Notes: generated by a model not told the origin, from the sequence alone. Shown: positions 37,096 to 49,796, counted from the stretch's first letter. The stretch is DNA of 64,000 nt from Enterococcus wangshanyuanii (GCF_002197645.1 NZ_CP021874.1:310001-374000), one strand, 5' to 3'. Program-made: numbers and translations.

Positions 37096-37947
37096 ATGAA
37101 AAAGAAATTATTCGGTTTAGCAGCATTGGCAGTCGTTGCAGTTAGTTTAGCAGCATGTGGTGGCGGAAATAGTAAAACAGATGAAAGTAAAACTGCGGGA
37201 TCAGACAAAGAATCTTCTGTTTTAAAAGTCGGCGCATCTGCTTCTCCACACGCAGAAATTTTGGAGCAAGTAAAACCAATCCTTAAAAAAGAAGGCATTG
37301 ATTTGGAAATCGTTCAATTCGATGATTACATTTTACCAAACAAAAACTTGGCAGAAGGCGATATCGATGCAAACTACTTCCAGCATATTCCATACTTCAA
37401 TCTACAAGTAAAAGAAAACAACTATGATTTCGCCAATGCAGGCGGTATCCATATCGAGCCAATGGGCTTATACTCAAAACGTATCAAAGATATCAAGGAT
37501 TTGAAAGATGGCGCAACGATCATCACCTCTAACTCAGAATCAGACTGGGGCCGAATCATCACGATTTTACAAGATGCGGATTTAGTAACGGTCAAAGATA
37601 GTGTTGATTTAGAAACAGCAACATTTGAAGATATCGACAAAAACCCTAAAAACTTGAAGTTTATTCATAACATCAACCCTGAAGTCTTAACAACAACGTA
37701 TAACAATGATGAAGCCGACCTTGTTGCAATCAATGCCAACTTTGCATACAGTGCAGGCTTGAATCCATTGAAAGATTCTGTCTTGCTTGAAAAAGACAAC
37801 TCACCATATGTGAATATCGTTGCAGTTCGTTCAGAAGATAAAGATAGTGATAAAATCAAAAAATTGGTCGACGCCTTGCATAGTAAAGAAATCCAAGACT
37901 GGATTCTTGAAAAATGGGATGGCTCAGTGAAACCTGTAGATAAATAA
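37096..37947 (+). CDS. metQ: Methionine-binding lipoprotein
   Basis: The 283-residue substrate-binding protein has a lipoprotein signal (KKKLFGLAALAVVAVS then LAAC) and an NLPA domain (KVGASASPHAEILEQVKPIL, YFQHIPYF, NSESDWGR). The cysteine anchors it to the outer face of the membrane. The start is ATG 37096 behind TTGGAGG; the upstream in-frame TTG is part of that ribosome site. It is the last gene of metNIQ and is followed by a terminator. Confidence 0.95.
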   Translation: MKKKLFGLAALAVVAVSLAACGGGNSKTDESKTAGSDKESSVLKVGASASPHAEILEQVKPILKKEGIDLEIVQFDDYILPNKNLAEGDIDANYFQHIPYFNLQVKENNYDFANAGGIHIEPMGLYSKRIKDIKDLKDGATIITSNSESDWGRIITILQDADLVTVKDSVDLETATFEDIDKNPKNLKFIHNINPEVLTTTYNNDEADLVAINANFAYSAGLNPLKDSVLLEKDNSPYVNIVAVRSEDKDSDKIKKLVDALHSKEIQDWILEKWDGSVKPVDK

Positions 37948-37958
37948 GTAAATCATTA

Positions 37959-37995
37959 AAAACCTGAAAATCGCAATGATTTTCAGGTTTTTTCT
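37959..37995. terminator. Bidirectional terminator metQ / hemH
   Basis: AAAACCTGAAAATC pairs with GATTTTCAGGTTTT, with A- and T-runs on both sides, between convergent genes. Confidence 0.9.
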
Positions 37996-38942
37996 TAGTT
38001 ATTTTTCTCAATAAGCTTTGCTAAAATGTCCACAAAAATAGGATCATCATTAAATGGATGGATATAGTGAAATTCTTTGCCACCATTATCCATAAAGTAG
38101 CTATAATTTTCTTGCTCGATTTCTTCGATCGTTTCTAAACAATCAGAGACAAACCCAGGTGTGATGATTAGAATACTTTTGTCGCCTTGCTTAGGTAAAT
38201 CTTTCAATGTTTGATCAGTAGCTGGTGTTAACCACTCAGCCGGACCGAACTTTGATTGGAAAGTACTGATGAAAGGATGGTCACCTACTTTTTCCATGAC
38301 AGCTTGTGTTGTTTGCTGGCAATGTTCTAGATAATGGTCGCCTTTCGCAATATAAGAAACGGGGACACCATGATAAGAAAATACAATCTTATCAATCTTT
38401 TTTTCGGATAAAATTTGGTTTATTTGTTGTGCTAAAGCTTCAATATATAGCGGCTCATCATAAAATGATTGAATAAAATGTACCGTAGGAATCACTTCAG
38501 CCTTCAAATAAAATTTTGCAACTTCATCAAAAATTGGCGCAGTCGTCGTTCTCGAATACTGCGGATAAAGTGGAATGATCGTTAAATCAGTCACGCCAAG
38601 ATCGTGCATTTCTTTTAAAACTTCGGGGATCAAAGGCTGACTATAACTCATCGCGTAGCGCACAACTTGATCAGGAAACTTTTGCTGCAGCTGTTCCGCC
38701 TGTGCTTTCGTGTAAATGAGTAATGGAGAGCCTGAATCTTGCCAAATCTGTCGATAAAGAGCTGCCGATTTTTTTGGCCGTGTGCGTAAAATGATCCCAT
38801 GTAATACAGGCAGCCAGATGCAGCGGTTGGTATCAATGACACGATGATCACCTAAGAAACGCTTCAAATAGGCACGAACTTCCTTTGTTTCTGGTTTATC
38901 AGGTGTTCCTAGATTGACAATGAGTATTCCTTTTTTTGACAT
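37995..38942 (-). CDS. hemH: Ferrochelatase (coproporphyrin III type)
   Basis: The 315-residue enzyme inserts Fe2+ into a porphyrin; Firmicute versions use coproporphyrin III. Visible are ILIVNLGTPDKPETKEV, YAMSYSQPLIPEVL, LYPQYSRTTTAP, the metal-site histidine region VFSYHGVPVSY, and TFQSKFGPAEWLTP, with a conserved Glu near ETIEEIEQEN. The start is ATG 38942 behind GCGAGG; the longer in-frame version lacks a ribosome site. No other haem biosynthesis gene is in the window. Enterococci are generally unable to make haem from scratch, so this looks like a retained orphan step. Confidence 0.93.
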   Translation of the reverse strand: MSKKGILIVNLGTPDKPETKEVRAYLKRFLGDHRVIDTNRCIWLPVLHGIILRTRPKKSAALYRQIWQDSGSPLLIYTKAQAEQLQQKFPDQVVRYAMSYSQPLIPEVLKEMHDLGVTDLTIIPLYPQYSRTTTAPIFDEVAKFYLKAEVIPTVHFIQSFYDEPLYIEALAQQINQILSEKKIDKIVFSYHGVPVSYIAKGDHYLEHCQQTTQAVMEKVGDHPFISTFQSKFGPAEWLTPATDQTLKDLPKQGDKSILIITPGFVSDCLETIEEIEQENYSYFMDNGGKEFHYIHPFNDDPIFVDILAKLIEKNN

Positions 38943-39163
38943 ATAAAAACCTCGCTTTATTGGCAGGACAAAAGCTAACTTTTTTCCAGTCAATATTCTT
39001 CTAAAATCGTGATAAATTATCTCACAAAGAAGCAGGAAAATCAAAAGCCATTTTTCCTTTTAGATGCGCTAAAGAATCATAGTCATTTTAGAAAGATTCT
39101 AAATAAGTCCATTTTTTCACAAAGAAAACCTCTAGTAATTAAGAATTATTCTAGTAAAGAGAT

Positions 39164-39206
39164 TGCTTATCATTCTCAATTAGGATAAAATGAATGAGAA
39201 CGATAA
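39164..39206 (+). promoter_or_regulatory. suf promoter with iron-box-like inverted repeat
   Basis: TTGCTT and TAAAAT (spacing 16) form a promoter. TTATCATTCTCA (39167-39178) and TGAGAACGATAA (39195-39206) form a 12-base inverted repeat with one mismatch that spans it. The half sites resemble Fur-type boxes, so repression by iron would fit an Fe-S assembly operon. Binding is inferred. Confidence 0.55.
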
Positions 39207-39238
39207 AATAATTATTTTTAAGTTGGAGGGAATTATAC

Positions 39239-40009
39239 ATGTCCGTTTTAGAGATTAAAAATTTACACGTATCAATCGAAGATAAGAAGATTTTAAAAGG
39301 TGTGAACCTGACCATGAAAACAGGAGAGATCCACGCGATCATGGGACCAAACGGAACAGGTAAATCGACATTATCTGCTGCGATCATGGGAAATCCAAAC
39401 TACGAAGTCACAGAAGGTGAAATTCTTTTTGATGGCGAAAATGTCTTAGAACTTGAAGTAGATGAACGTGCGCGTTTAGGTCTATTTTTAGCGATGCAAT
39501 ACCCAAGTGAAATTCCTGGTATCACAAATGCTGAATTCATGCGTGCGGCGATCAATGCCAAACGTGACGAAGATGACAAAATTTCTGTGATGCAGTTCAT
39601 CAAAAAATTAGATAAAAAAATGGAACTACTAAATATGCCGGAAGAAATGGCTGAACGTTATCTGAACGAAGGCTTCTCAGGCGGAGAAAAGAAACGAAAT
39701 GAAATCTTACAATTATTGATGCTAGAACCAACTTTTGCGATCTTAGATGAAATCGACTCTGGTTTAGATATCGATGCTTTAAAAGTTGTCTCAAAAGGTG
39801 TGAATGAAATGCGCGGCGAAAACTTTGGTGCATTGATCATCACTCACTACCAACGTCTATTGAACTACATCACACCAGATGTGGTGCATATAATGATGGA
39901 AGGACGTGTCGTAAAAACAGGCGGCGCTGATCTTGCAAAACGTTTAGAAGCAGAAGGCTATGCTGGAATCAGTGAAGAATTAGGTATCGAATACAAAGAA
40001 GAAGCGTAA
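39239..40009 (+). CDS. sufC: Fe-S assembly ATPase SufC
   Basis: The 256-residue ABC-type ATPase of the SufBCD scaffold has Walker A GPNGTGKST, signature GFSGGEKKRNEILQLL, Walker B FAILDEIDSGLDIDALK and the late His in ITHYQRLL. It is cytoplasmic and works with SufB and SufD. It heads the operon sufC-D-S-U-B, the Firmicute order. GGAGGG lies before ATG. Confidence 0.96.
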   Translation: MSVLEIKNLHVSIEDKKILKGVNLTMKTGEIHAIMGPNGTGKSTLSAAIMGNPNYEVTEGEILFDGENVLELEVDERARLGLFLAMQYPSEIPGITNAEFMRAAINAKRDEDDKISVMQFIKKLDKKMELLNMPEEMAERYLNEGFSGGEKKRNEILQLLMLEPTFAILDEIDSGLDIDALKVVSKGVNEMRGENFGALIITHYQRLLNYITPDVVHIMMEGRVVKTGGADLAKRLEAEGYAGISEELGIEYKEEA

Positions 40010-40023
40010 GGAGGACAAGATAA

Positions 40024-42996
<2,973 letters not shown>

Positions 42997-43012
42997 AAAT
43001 ACAAATCAAGAG

Positions 43013-43136
43013 AGGATGGGACAGAAGTGCTTAACCCTGAGAAATAAGAAGGAATTAACGAAAATTGCTTTTCAAATTTTTGTTAATTTCAGCTTATTTC
43101 CGAAAGGGTTGCTTCTGCTCCCACCGTTTATTCGTA
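43013..43136. repeat. Palindromic intergenic repeat, copy C, inside the suf operon
   Basis: Nested inverted segments run GGGACAGAAG/CTTCTGCTCCC, AACCCT/AGGGTT, GAAATAAG/CTTATTTC and GAATTAAC/GTTAATTTC around an AT-rich centre. The result is one long imperfect hairpin of about 105 bases. Its ends match copy B in reverse orientation. It lies between sufU and sufB and could act as an RNA processing or attenuation element. Confidence 0.75.
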
Positions 43137-43174
43137 TTTAGAGTTCGAACTTATATTTAAGGGAAGGTGAAATA

Positions 43175-44569
43175 ATGAGCAACGTACCAGAGTTAGAAGA
43201 ATATAAATTTGGTTTCCACGATGATGTGAAACCAATCTTCAGTACGGGAGATGGACTAACAGAGGAAGTCGTTAGAGAAATTTCACGTAAAAAAGAAGAA
43301 CCAGAATGGATGCTAGAATTCCGTTTGAAATCATTAGAACAATTCAATAAAATGAAAATGCAGGACTGGGGACCAGATTTATCAGATATCGATTTTGATA
43401 AGATCAAATATTTCCAAAGAGCCAGCGACAAACCTGCTCGCGACTGGGACGATGTACCAGATAAAATCAAAGAAACCTTTGAAAAAATCGGTATCCCAGA
43501 AGCAGAACGTGCTTACTTAGCTGGTGCTTCTGCCCAATACGAATCAGAAGTGGTTTACCACAATATGAAAGAAGAATTCCAAAAATTAGGGATCATCTTT
43601 ACCGATACAGATTCAGCGTTGAAAGAATACCCTGATTTATTCAAGAAATACTTCTCAAAATTAGTGCCACCAACAGATAACAAATTAGCTGCACTAAACT
43701 CTGCGGTTTGGTCCGGTGGAACCTTTATCTATGTACCGAAAGGCGTTCGCGTAGACGTCCCATTACAAACCTACTTCCGGATCAATGCGGAAAATACCGG
43801 ACAATTTGAACGTACGTTGATCATCGTGGATGAAGGCGCAAGTGTTCATTATGTAGAAGGCTGTACCGCACCTACGTACACAAGCAATAGCTTACACGCA
43901 GCAATCGTTGAGATCTTCACGCATAAAGATGCCTATACACGTTACACAACGATCCAAAACTGGTCAGATAACGTATATAACCTAGTAACCAAACGTGCCA
44001 AAGCTTACGAAGGTGCAACCGTTGAGTGGATCGATGGAAACCTAGGAGCAAAAGCAACGATGAAATACCCAAGTGTCTATCTAGATGGAAAAGGCGCACG
44101 CGGCACGATGCTATCGATCGCATTCGCCGGCGAAAACCAAATCCAAGATACAGGGGCAAAAATGATTCATAACGCACCGAACACATCAAGCTCGATCGTC
44201 TCAAAATCGATCGCTAAAGATGGCGGAGAAGTGAACTATCGTGGTCAAGTAACCTTTGCCAAAGATAGTGCTGGTTCGATTTCACATATTGAGTGTGACA
44301 CGATCATCATGGATGATAAATCGAAATCAGATACGATTCCGTTTAATGAGATCCATAACAGTCAGGTGGCGTTGGAGCATGAAGCGAAGGTTTCGAAAAT
44401 TTCGGAAGAACAGCTTTATTATCTTATGAGCCGTGGTTTGTCAGAGCAAGAAGCAACTGAGATGATCGTTATGGGATTTGTGGAGCCGTTTACGAAGGAG
44501 TTGCCGATGGAGTATGCGGTTGAATTGAATCGATTGATTAGTTATGAGATGGAAGGCAGTGTAGGGTAA
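43175..44569 (+). CDS. sufB: Fe-S assembly scaffold subunit SufB
   Basis: The 464-residue core scaffold of SufBC2D reads [56 protein letters not shown] with its cysteine, and [18 protein letters not shown]. It ends with [35 protein letters not shown] precedes ATG. It is the last gene of the operon and is closed by a strong terminator. Confidence 0.96.
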   Translation: MSNVPELEEYKFGFHDDVKPIFSTGDGLTEEVVREISRKKEEPEWMLEFRLKSLEQFNKMKMQDWGPDLSDIDFDKIKYFQRASDKPARDWDDVPDKIKETFEKIGIPEAERAYLAGASAQYESEVVYHNMKEEFQKLGIIFTDTDSALKEYPDLFKKYFSKLVPPTDNKLAALNSAVWSGGTFIYVPKGVRVDVPLQTYFRINAENTGQFERTLIIVDEGASVHYVEGCTAPTYTSNSLHAAIVEIFTHKDAYTRYTTIQNWSDNVYNLVTKRAKAYEGATVEWIDGNLGAKATMKYPSVYLDGKGARGTMLSIAFAGENQIQDTGAKMIHNAPNTSSSIVSKSIAKDGGEVNYRGQVTFAKDSAGSISHIECDTIIMDDKSKSDTIPFNEIHNSQVALEHEAKVSKISEEQLYYLMSRGLSEQEATEMIVMGFVEPFTKELPMEYAVELNRLISYEMEGSVG

Positions 44570-44580
44570 CCTACAAATAC

Positions 44581-44624
44581 AGGTCAGAAACGCTTTATTA
44601 ATGGCGTTTCTGGCTTTTTGTTTT
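44581..44624 (+). terminator. sufB terminator; left copy of a 44-bp direct repeat
   Basis: CAGAAACGC pairs with GCGTTTCTG, followed by GCTTTTTGTTTT. The 44 bases are 84% identical, without gaps, to 53623-53666 (seven mismatches by my count). Confidence 0.9.
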
Positions 44625-44879
44625 ACCTAGAAATATAACTTACAACGGGGTCAAAAATTATGAAAGTCTATTTTTATAAACTATATTTTGGAATGGAACG
44701 TTTTAACCACTAAGTGGTCAATTTTAGAGTATACAACTTATTTTTATATAAGCAAAATTATTTTAATTCATTCTTATACAAATATGAATATATATGTATC
44801 TAAAAGTTGGTAATTGTAGTAATATAGTAGCATGTATTATTAACATATTTAATAAGTTTAAATATAAAGGAGTGGTGTT
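44625..44879. other. AT-rich upstream region of the defence operon
   Basis: This is a very AT-rich stretch with no ORF. It contains the palindrome ACCACTAAGTGGT at 44706-44718, a possible operator. A firm promoter cannot be assigned because too many TATAAT-like words are present. The drop in GC marks the left edge of the acquired segment. Confidence 0.5.
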
Positions 44880-47663
44880 TTGAATATCCTTCAATTTTTA
44901 CGTGAACGCGAACGCGACGGTAAAATGTTTGTTTTTGAATATACAAATAACAATGGACGTACTAGAACTCATGAAGTAAAAAAAGTAAATTTTATTTCAG
45001 ATAATGGAAAATTGACAGGTTTGTTTGTTGGAAATAAAAATTTCAATTATTCTATAGAAAAAATGGAAGATTTAAGGCTTTTAGGACATCATTCTGAAAT
45101 TGAAACACGTAGTATATCATCTAATAAGAAAGACAACAAGATGACAAAAAAAGCACCTGATTTTGGAAGATCAAAAAGAAAAAATTACATTTATTTAAAT
45201 AAACTTACCCAGCAAATGATTGAAAAAAATATTTTAGAACATGGAATTAGTGAAGATGAAGGATTAAATTATAGTTTAAGTCATATTAAAAATGAAATTC
45301 TTAATGATGAAAAATCGATTTATAATAAAAAAGTTTTAAAAAAATTTTTAGAAGGGAACATGTCTGAAAGAAAGCTTACTATTGAACCAGAACTTATCCT
45401 TCCATTTACTTCAAACTTGTCTCAAAAAGAAGCAATAAAAAATGCATTAATGTATGATATATCTATTATTCAAGGACCACCAGGTACGGGAAAAACACAA
45501 ACTATTTTAAATATCATTTGCAATTCAATTATAAAAGGTAAGAGAGTACTAGTTGTTTCAAATAATAATAGTGCAATTGACAATGTTAATGAGAAACTTA
45601 GTAATTTAGAGAACTTATTTAACTTTTCAGTTAGATTAGGAAGTAGTAAGCCTTATATTGAGACACTCATGAGTGAAATACACACAAAAATTATTAGAGA
45701 TAGTAAACAAAATTTCCAAATAGATTCTAATCTTGAAAGAGTTAATTTGATAGATCTTAAGAGTGAGATAGATGAAAAAGAGAAGCAATTAGAACAATTA
45801 ATTGATCAAAAAAATTTATTAAATGAGTTAAAAACACAAAAAAGACATATAGAAAAGAAGTTAGCAACTTACGGGAATGAAAAAATGGATATCGTAGTTA
45901 ACAAATTTTTTACTTTTCCAAGCCAATTAAAGAATGAGATTAATTTTTTAAGAAAGCAAAGAACAAAACCAGCTAATATATTAAGTAAAGCATATTTTAA
46001 GTTAAGATTTTCAGCCCCTGCAGTCGATATTGAAAACTATACGTTATATCAGTGGCGTTTGGAAAAATTGTATGCAATAAAAATGATTAATTATTTAGAG
46101 AATAAAATAGCTGCAATTCCAATTATTGAAGAAGAACTTAAAAATAAATATGAAGAGTATAAAATTGAGTCACTTAATCAAATAAATGATTCTGTTAGAC
46201 GTATTTTTCAAAATAAACAACAAAATATTTCGAAGATACTAGATACTTTAGAAAGTGATTTTGCTAAGTTTTCAGATATAAAAAAAGAAATTTTGGATAC
46301 ATATCCAGTTATTTTAACAACAATAGATTCAGTCGCATCTAATGTAGGTTATAGGAAATATGATATGGTCATTGTTGATGAAGCTTCTCAAACAAATATT
46401 ATTTCAATATTACCAACTTTAAATACTGCAGAACAAATAGTCGTTGTTGGAGATTCAAAACAACTTTCTCATATTGTTGCTAATGAACTTAAAGAATATG
46501 ATATGAAACTAACGAAATTATATGAAATAGACAATAATTATAGTTTTTCGAATACAAATTTTTTAGATTCAATAATGCATGTTTGTCAACCGCCAACGGT
46601 TCTATTAAAAGAGCATTACAGATGTGATTTTAATATTATTAATTACTGTAATAAAAAATTTTATGATGGAGAGCTAATTGTTTATTCAAAAAATTCATTT
46701 GTGGATAGTTTGAAAATAATGCCCTTGAATAAAGAGAAAAACTCAAGTACTGGGATAAGAAAAAATGGACAAAATAGTTATTTCAATAAAATTGAAGAAA
46801 GAGAAATTATTTTATATTTAAAAAATAATAAGAAGAATGTATCCGTAATTACGCCTTATGGAAAACAAGAAGAGAATTTAATCGCAGCTTTACCAGAATT
46901 GGAACATTGTATTGGAACTATTTATAAATTTCAAGGTAGAGAAAATAAGAGAGTATTACTTTCTACTGTTTTAACAAAAGAAAGTTCACATCTTCAAAAA
47001 AGTGACCTTTTAGGAAACCAGACAGTGAATGTTGCAGTTTCTCGAGCAGAAGAGGAATTAATTCTATTTACACATGACTATTTTTTTAAAGAAATGAATC
47101 ATGGCTTAAAAGATTTGATTGAATATATTGAAACTTACGGAAATGTTCTTGAATCTAATGTTAATTCAATTTTTGCTTATTTGTACAAACAACTCCCATA
47201 TTACAAAAAAGAAAAAGACTATGACAGTTTATGGGAAAAGCAATTACACAAAATTATGAAACAGGTACTACAAAAGTATCCTGGCTTTATCATTCAAATG
47301 AAATTACCTTTAGCTGATATTGCTAGAGATAAGGAATTTTTAGACTCTAACTTAGAATTGAAAAAGTTTGCTCTCAATAAAAATACGCATTTAGATTTTA
47401 CTATCATCAGTGAACTTACAAACAAACCAATTTTAGCTATTGAATTAGATGGTAAATATCATGATGAATATGAACAACAAATTCGAGATAAAAAAAAGGA
47501 TGAGATATTGGATTATCATAGTGTTCCAATTTGGCGTATTAAAAGTACCGATGCTATAGAAAAGGACGATATAAGTGAAAAATTACATAAATATATGTAT
47601 GATGCCGAGTTAGAAGGAGAGCTTGACCATTTTCTTGAAGATAACAATTGGAAAATAAATTAA
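44880..47663 (+). CDS. SF1 (Upf1-like) helicase with C-terminal nuclease-like domain
   Basis: The 927-residue protein has an N-terminal beta-rich segment (about 15-70) that resembles a WYL-type fold. The SF1 helicase core is split by a coiled coil: motif I IIQGPPGTGKTQTI (about 195-208), motif II VIVDEASQTNI (about 498), motif III VVGDSKQLSHI, and late motifs YKFQGRENKRVLLS and NVAVSRAEEELIL. A C-terminal domain (about 780-905) shows HLDFTI and AIELDGKYHDEY, the DUF2726/VSR-like PD-(D/E)xK pattern. The start is TTG 44880 behind AAAGGAG. It is the first gene of a four-gene defence-like operon and is AT-rich compared with the suf genes. It probably unwinds and cuts foreign nucleic acid. Confidence 0.85.
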   Translation: MNILQFLRERERDGKMFVFEYTNNNGRTRTHEVKKVNFISDNGKLTGLFVGNKNFNYSIEKMEDLRLLGHHSEIETRSISSNKKDNKMTKKAPDFGRSKRKNYIYLNKLTQQMIEKNILEHGISEDEGLNYSLSHIKNEILNDEKSIYNKKVLKKFLEGNMSERKLTIEPELILPFTSNLSQKEAIKNALMYDISIIQGPPGTGKTQTILNIICNSIIKGKRVLVVSNNNSAIDNVNEKLSNLENLFNFSVRLGSSKPYIETLMSEIHTKIIRDSKQNFQIDSNLERVNLIDLKSEIDEKEKQLEQLIDQKNLLNELKTQKRHIEKKLATYGNEKMDIVVNKFFTFPSQLKNEINFLRKQRTKPANILSKAYFKLRFSAPAVDIENYTLYQWRLEKLYAIKMINYLENKIAAIPIIEEELKNKYEEYKIESLNQINDSVRRIFQNKQQNISKILDTLESDFAKFSDIKKEILDTYPVILTTIDSVASNVGYRKYDMVIVDEASQTNIISILPTLNTAEQIVVVGDSKQLSHIVANELKEYDMKLTKLYEIDNNYSFSNTNFLDSIMHVCQPPTVLLKEHYRCDFNIINYCNKKFYDGELIVYSKNSFVDSLKIMPLNKEKNSSTGIRKNGQNSYFNKIEEREIILYLKNNKKNVSVITPYGKQEENLIAALPELEHCIGTIYKFQGRENKRVLLSTVLTKESSHLQKSDLLGNQTVNVAVSRAEEELILFTHDYFFKEMNHGLKDLIEYIETYGNVLESNVNSIFAYLYKQLPYYKKEKDYDSLWEKQLHKIMKQVLQKYPGFIIQMKLPLADIARDKEFLDSNLELKKFALNKNTHLDFTIISELTNKPILAIELDGKYHDEYEQQIRDKKKDEILDYHSVPIWRIKSTDAIEKDDISEKLHKYMYDAELEGELDHFLEDNNWKIN

Positions 47664-47683
47664 TTGTAAAGGAAGGGTAAAAA

Positions 47684-49084
47684 GTGAAAAATGATGCGAG
47701 TGCTAGTTGGCATGGGTTTGAGTATCAAGGGAAAGTTACGCTTTATCAAGTGTTAAAACGAATTAATGATTTGCTTGAAGAAGGAAAATCAGAAGAGATT
47801 TCTAGGTATAGTTTTTTAGTTGAAGGTGAAGAGGATTTTGATATATATGAGGATAATGATTTAATCGAATTAAATCAAGTGAAGGCACAATATACGAAAA
47901 AGAATGTATCAGGATATATGGAAGCGATATTAAAATTATATGCTAGAAGTTCAGCAAAAAAAAATGAGACGGTTGAGTTGGTTTTCCATAGTGTAGTTGA
48001 AATAGTAGATTGGGGTGAAAAATTTGAAAATAGATATGAAATAGAACTACAAAAAATGAAAGAAAAGTATAATGAAAATAAATTAACCGATGCAGAAAAA
48101 GATATATATCTATATATGAAGAACATACCCTATAATAAAGTACAACAAAAAATTTGTAGACAAGAATATGAGAGTGGAAATAAAATAATTTATTACTGTC
48201 CATCCGATACAATTGAGGAATTGATTGAAAAAGAAATTAATAAAAACTTTGAATTGAATCATCGGGAAGAAAAAGTTGGTGATTCTGAAAAATACAAAAT
48301 TCAGTTATTTTTCTTTATGGGAGATCATATTAGGCTTAGAGCCTCTAAAAATATTAAGCAGAAGAAAATTAGTTTTCAAGAGATTCAAGAATGTCTCAAT
48401 AATGACAGCGTTTTAATTCCTGATGATAAATATTATTACGGACAGATTATCAATCGATTATGCAATGATTGCTTAGAAAACTATTGTAATTTTAAGTGCG
48501 AGCTCAGTGAGGTCTGCAAGGGAAATGCTAGTTGTTACTTAAACCAGACGTTATTCACCACCTTGAAAAATCTAGATTTAGAGGAGGCAATAAATGTAAT
48601 TATTAAGATGTTTCCACATATTGTTATCAAGGATTATAACAAAGATAATTATAAAATTGACAAATATGGAATAGACTTTATTTATAAACAATTTTCGAAA
48701 AAATATTTTTATCATTTGATGAAATTTAACGATAATACTAAAAACTATTCAATGGTCTCTAATGATAAAATAATATATTATCCCACAGGAATGGTGGGCG
48801 ATTTTGAATATCTAGAAGAATATAAAGCTGAGTTTAATAGAAATAAGGCTAATAAGTTATTTCCTATTGATATGATTTACGAAGTAAACTATTTAATTAC
48901 CAAAAATTTAGAAACAGGAACAAGAAATATTGGCGATTTTTATAGCGGTAGATTAACGACAGATGAGGAATTTGATAGTGTAGATGAAAAGGAGCATGAA
49001 ATTGGGAATAATTTAAAAAGGAATCAGTATATTCTTAATTTAAAAAAAATCGAAGATATAAGAGAGGATTTAGTAAATGAATGA
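47684..49084 (+). CDS. Cap4/DUF4297-like nuclease effector (LmuA-like)
   Basis: The 466-residue protein begins SWHGFEYQGKVTLYQVL, followed by FLVEGEEDFDIYEDNDLIELNQVKAQ. This E/D then Q-V-K layout (about residues 47-67) is typical of the restriction-endonuclease-fold DUF4297/Cap4 dsDNA nucleases found as effectors in Lamassu and ABC-3C systems. A cysteine cluster (C260, C263, C268, C272, C278, C284) suggests bound metal. The rest is unassigned. The start is GTG 47684 behind GGAAGGG, 20 bases after the helicase gene, and the end overlaps the next gene by eight bases. Assignment rests on motif reading only. Confidence 0.72.
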   Translation: MKNDASASWHGFEYQGKVTLYQVLKRINDLLEEGKSEEISRYSFLVEGEEDFDIYEDNDLIELNQVKAQYTKKNVSGYMEAILKLYARSSAKKNETVELVFHSVVEIVDWGEKFENRYEIELQKMKEKYNENKLTDAEKDIYLYMKNIPYNKVQQKICRQEYESGNKIIYYCPSDTIEELIEKEINKNFELNHREEKVGDSEKYKIQLFFFMGDHIRLRASKNIKQKKISFQEIQECLNNDSVLIPDDKYYYGQIINRLCNDCLENYCNFKCELSEVCKGNASCYLNQTLFTTLKNLDLEEAINVIIKMFPHIVIKDYNKDNYKIDKYGIDFIYKQFSKKYFYHLMKFNDNTKNYSMVSNDKIIYYPTGMVGDFEYLEEYKAEFNRNKANKLFPIDMIYEVNYLITKNLETGTRNIGDFYSGRLTTDEEFDSVDEKEHEIGNNLKRNQYILNLKKIEDIREDLVNE

Positions 49085-49796
49085 TTATTTAACACAAATA
49101 TATACGCAACTATTTGCTGAACTAAATTATACTCAAGATAGTATAATTCCTAATTTCTTTTTTAATACTGAAAAGAATTCTTTCTATTGTTGCTCTATTA
49201 TTAACGAAACTGAGAATGAAGCACTAGTAGAAAAATGGATGTCAGAACAAAAAAGTCTATTTCAAACAGTCATGGAAAAACAAGGAAATCCCCAGAGGGT
49301 TAAAAATAATACTACGCATTTAGTCTTTTACCTTACGGAAAATGAAAATAATAACTTTGTTTATGAATTAGAAGAAGATGAATACTATTTCAAGAAAAAC
49401 GTTATTGTTCTTGATCATAGTGAAATTAAAGATTTCAAAAATCATTTTACTGATAGTCTATTTGAAACCTATAAATTATTTTTAGAAAATACAGTGGATA
49501 CTCATAACCTTTTTGAAAATTATAAAAAGTATGGAAAAAAAGATTTCTACTCAATGATTTTAAAATTCTACATTAAAATCCCCTCTTTATATTTATCTAA
49601 ATCTGTTTCTTCTAATGAGCTTGAAACATTAAAAGAATCGATAGAAAAAAATTTAGTAAAAGAGGATTTACTTAATTTTGTTAATCAACTAAATGAGAAT
49701 ATTGACAACTATATAAAAACTGATAAGGAACTCAAAAATATAGATGTTGAAACAGTTTTAGATATATGGATAGGAGAAAATGATGATGAAAAGTAA
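49077..49796 (+). CDS. Middle component of an ABC-3C/Lamassu-like system
   Basis: The 239-residue soluble protein is acidic and mostly helical in its second half (SNELETLKESIEKNLVKEDLLNFVNQLNEN). No catalytic motif is visible. Size, position and overlaps on both sides (eight and about 14 bases) match the small middle component (LmuC-like) that bridges nuclease and SMC ATPase in these systems. Family membership is inferred mainly from context. Confidence 0.6.
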   Translation: MNDYLTQIYTQLFAELNYTQDSIIPNFFFNTEKNSFYCCSIINETENEALVEKWMSEQKSLFQTVMEKQGNPQRVKNNTTHLVFYLTENENNNFVYELEEDEYYFKKNVIVLDHSEIKDFKNHFTDSLFETYKLFLENTVDTHNLFENYKKYGKKDFYSMILKFYIKIPSLYLSKSVSSNELETLKESIEKNLVKEDLLNFVNQLNENIDNYIKTDKELKNIDVETVLDIWIGENDDEK

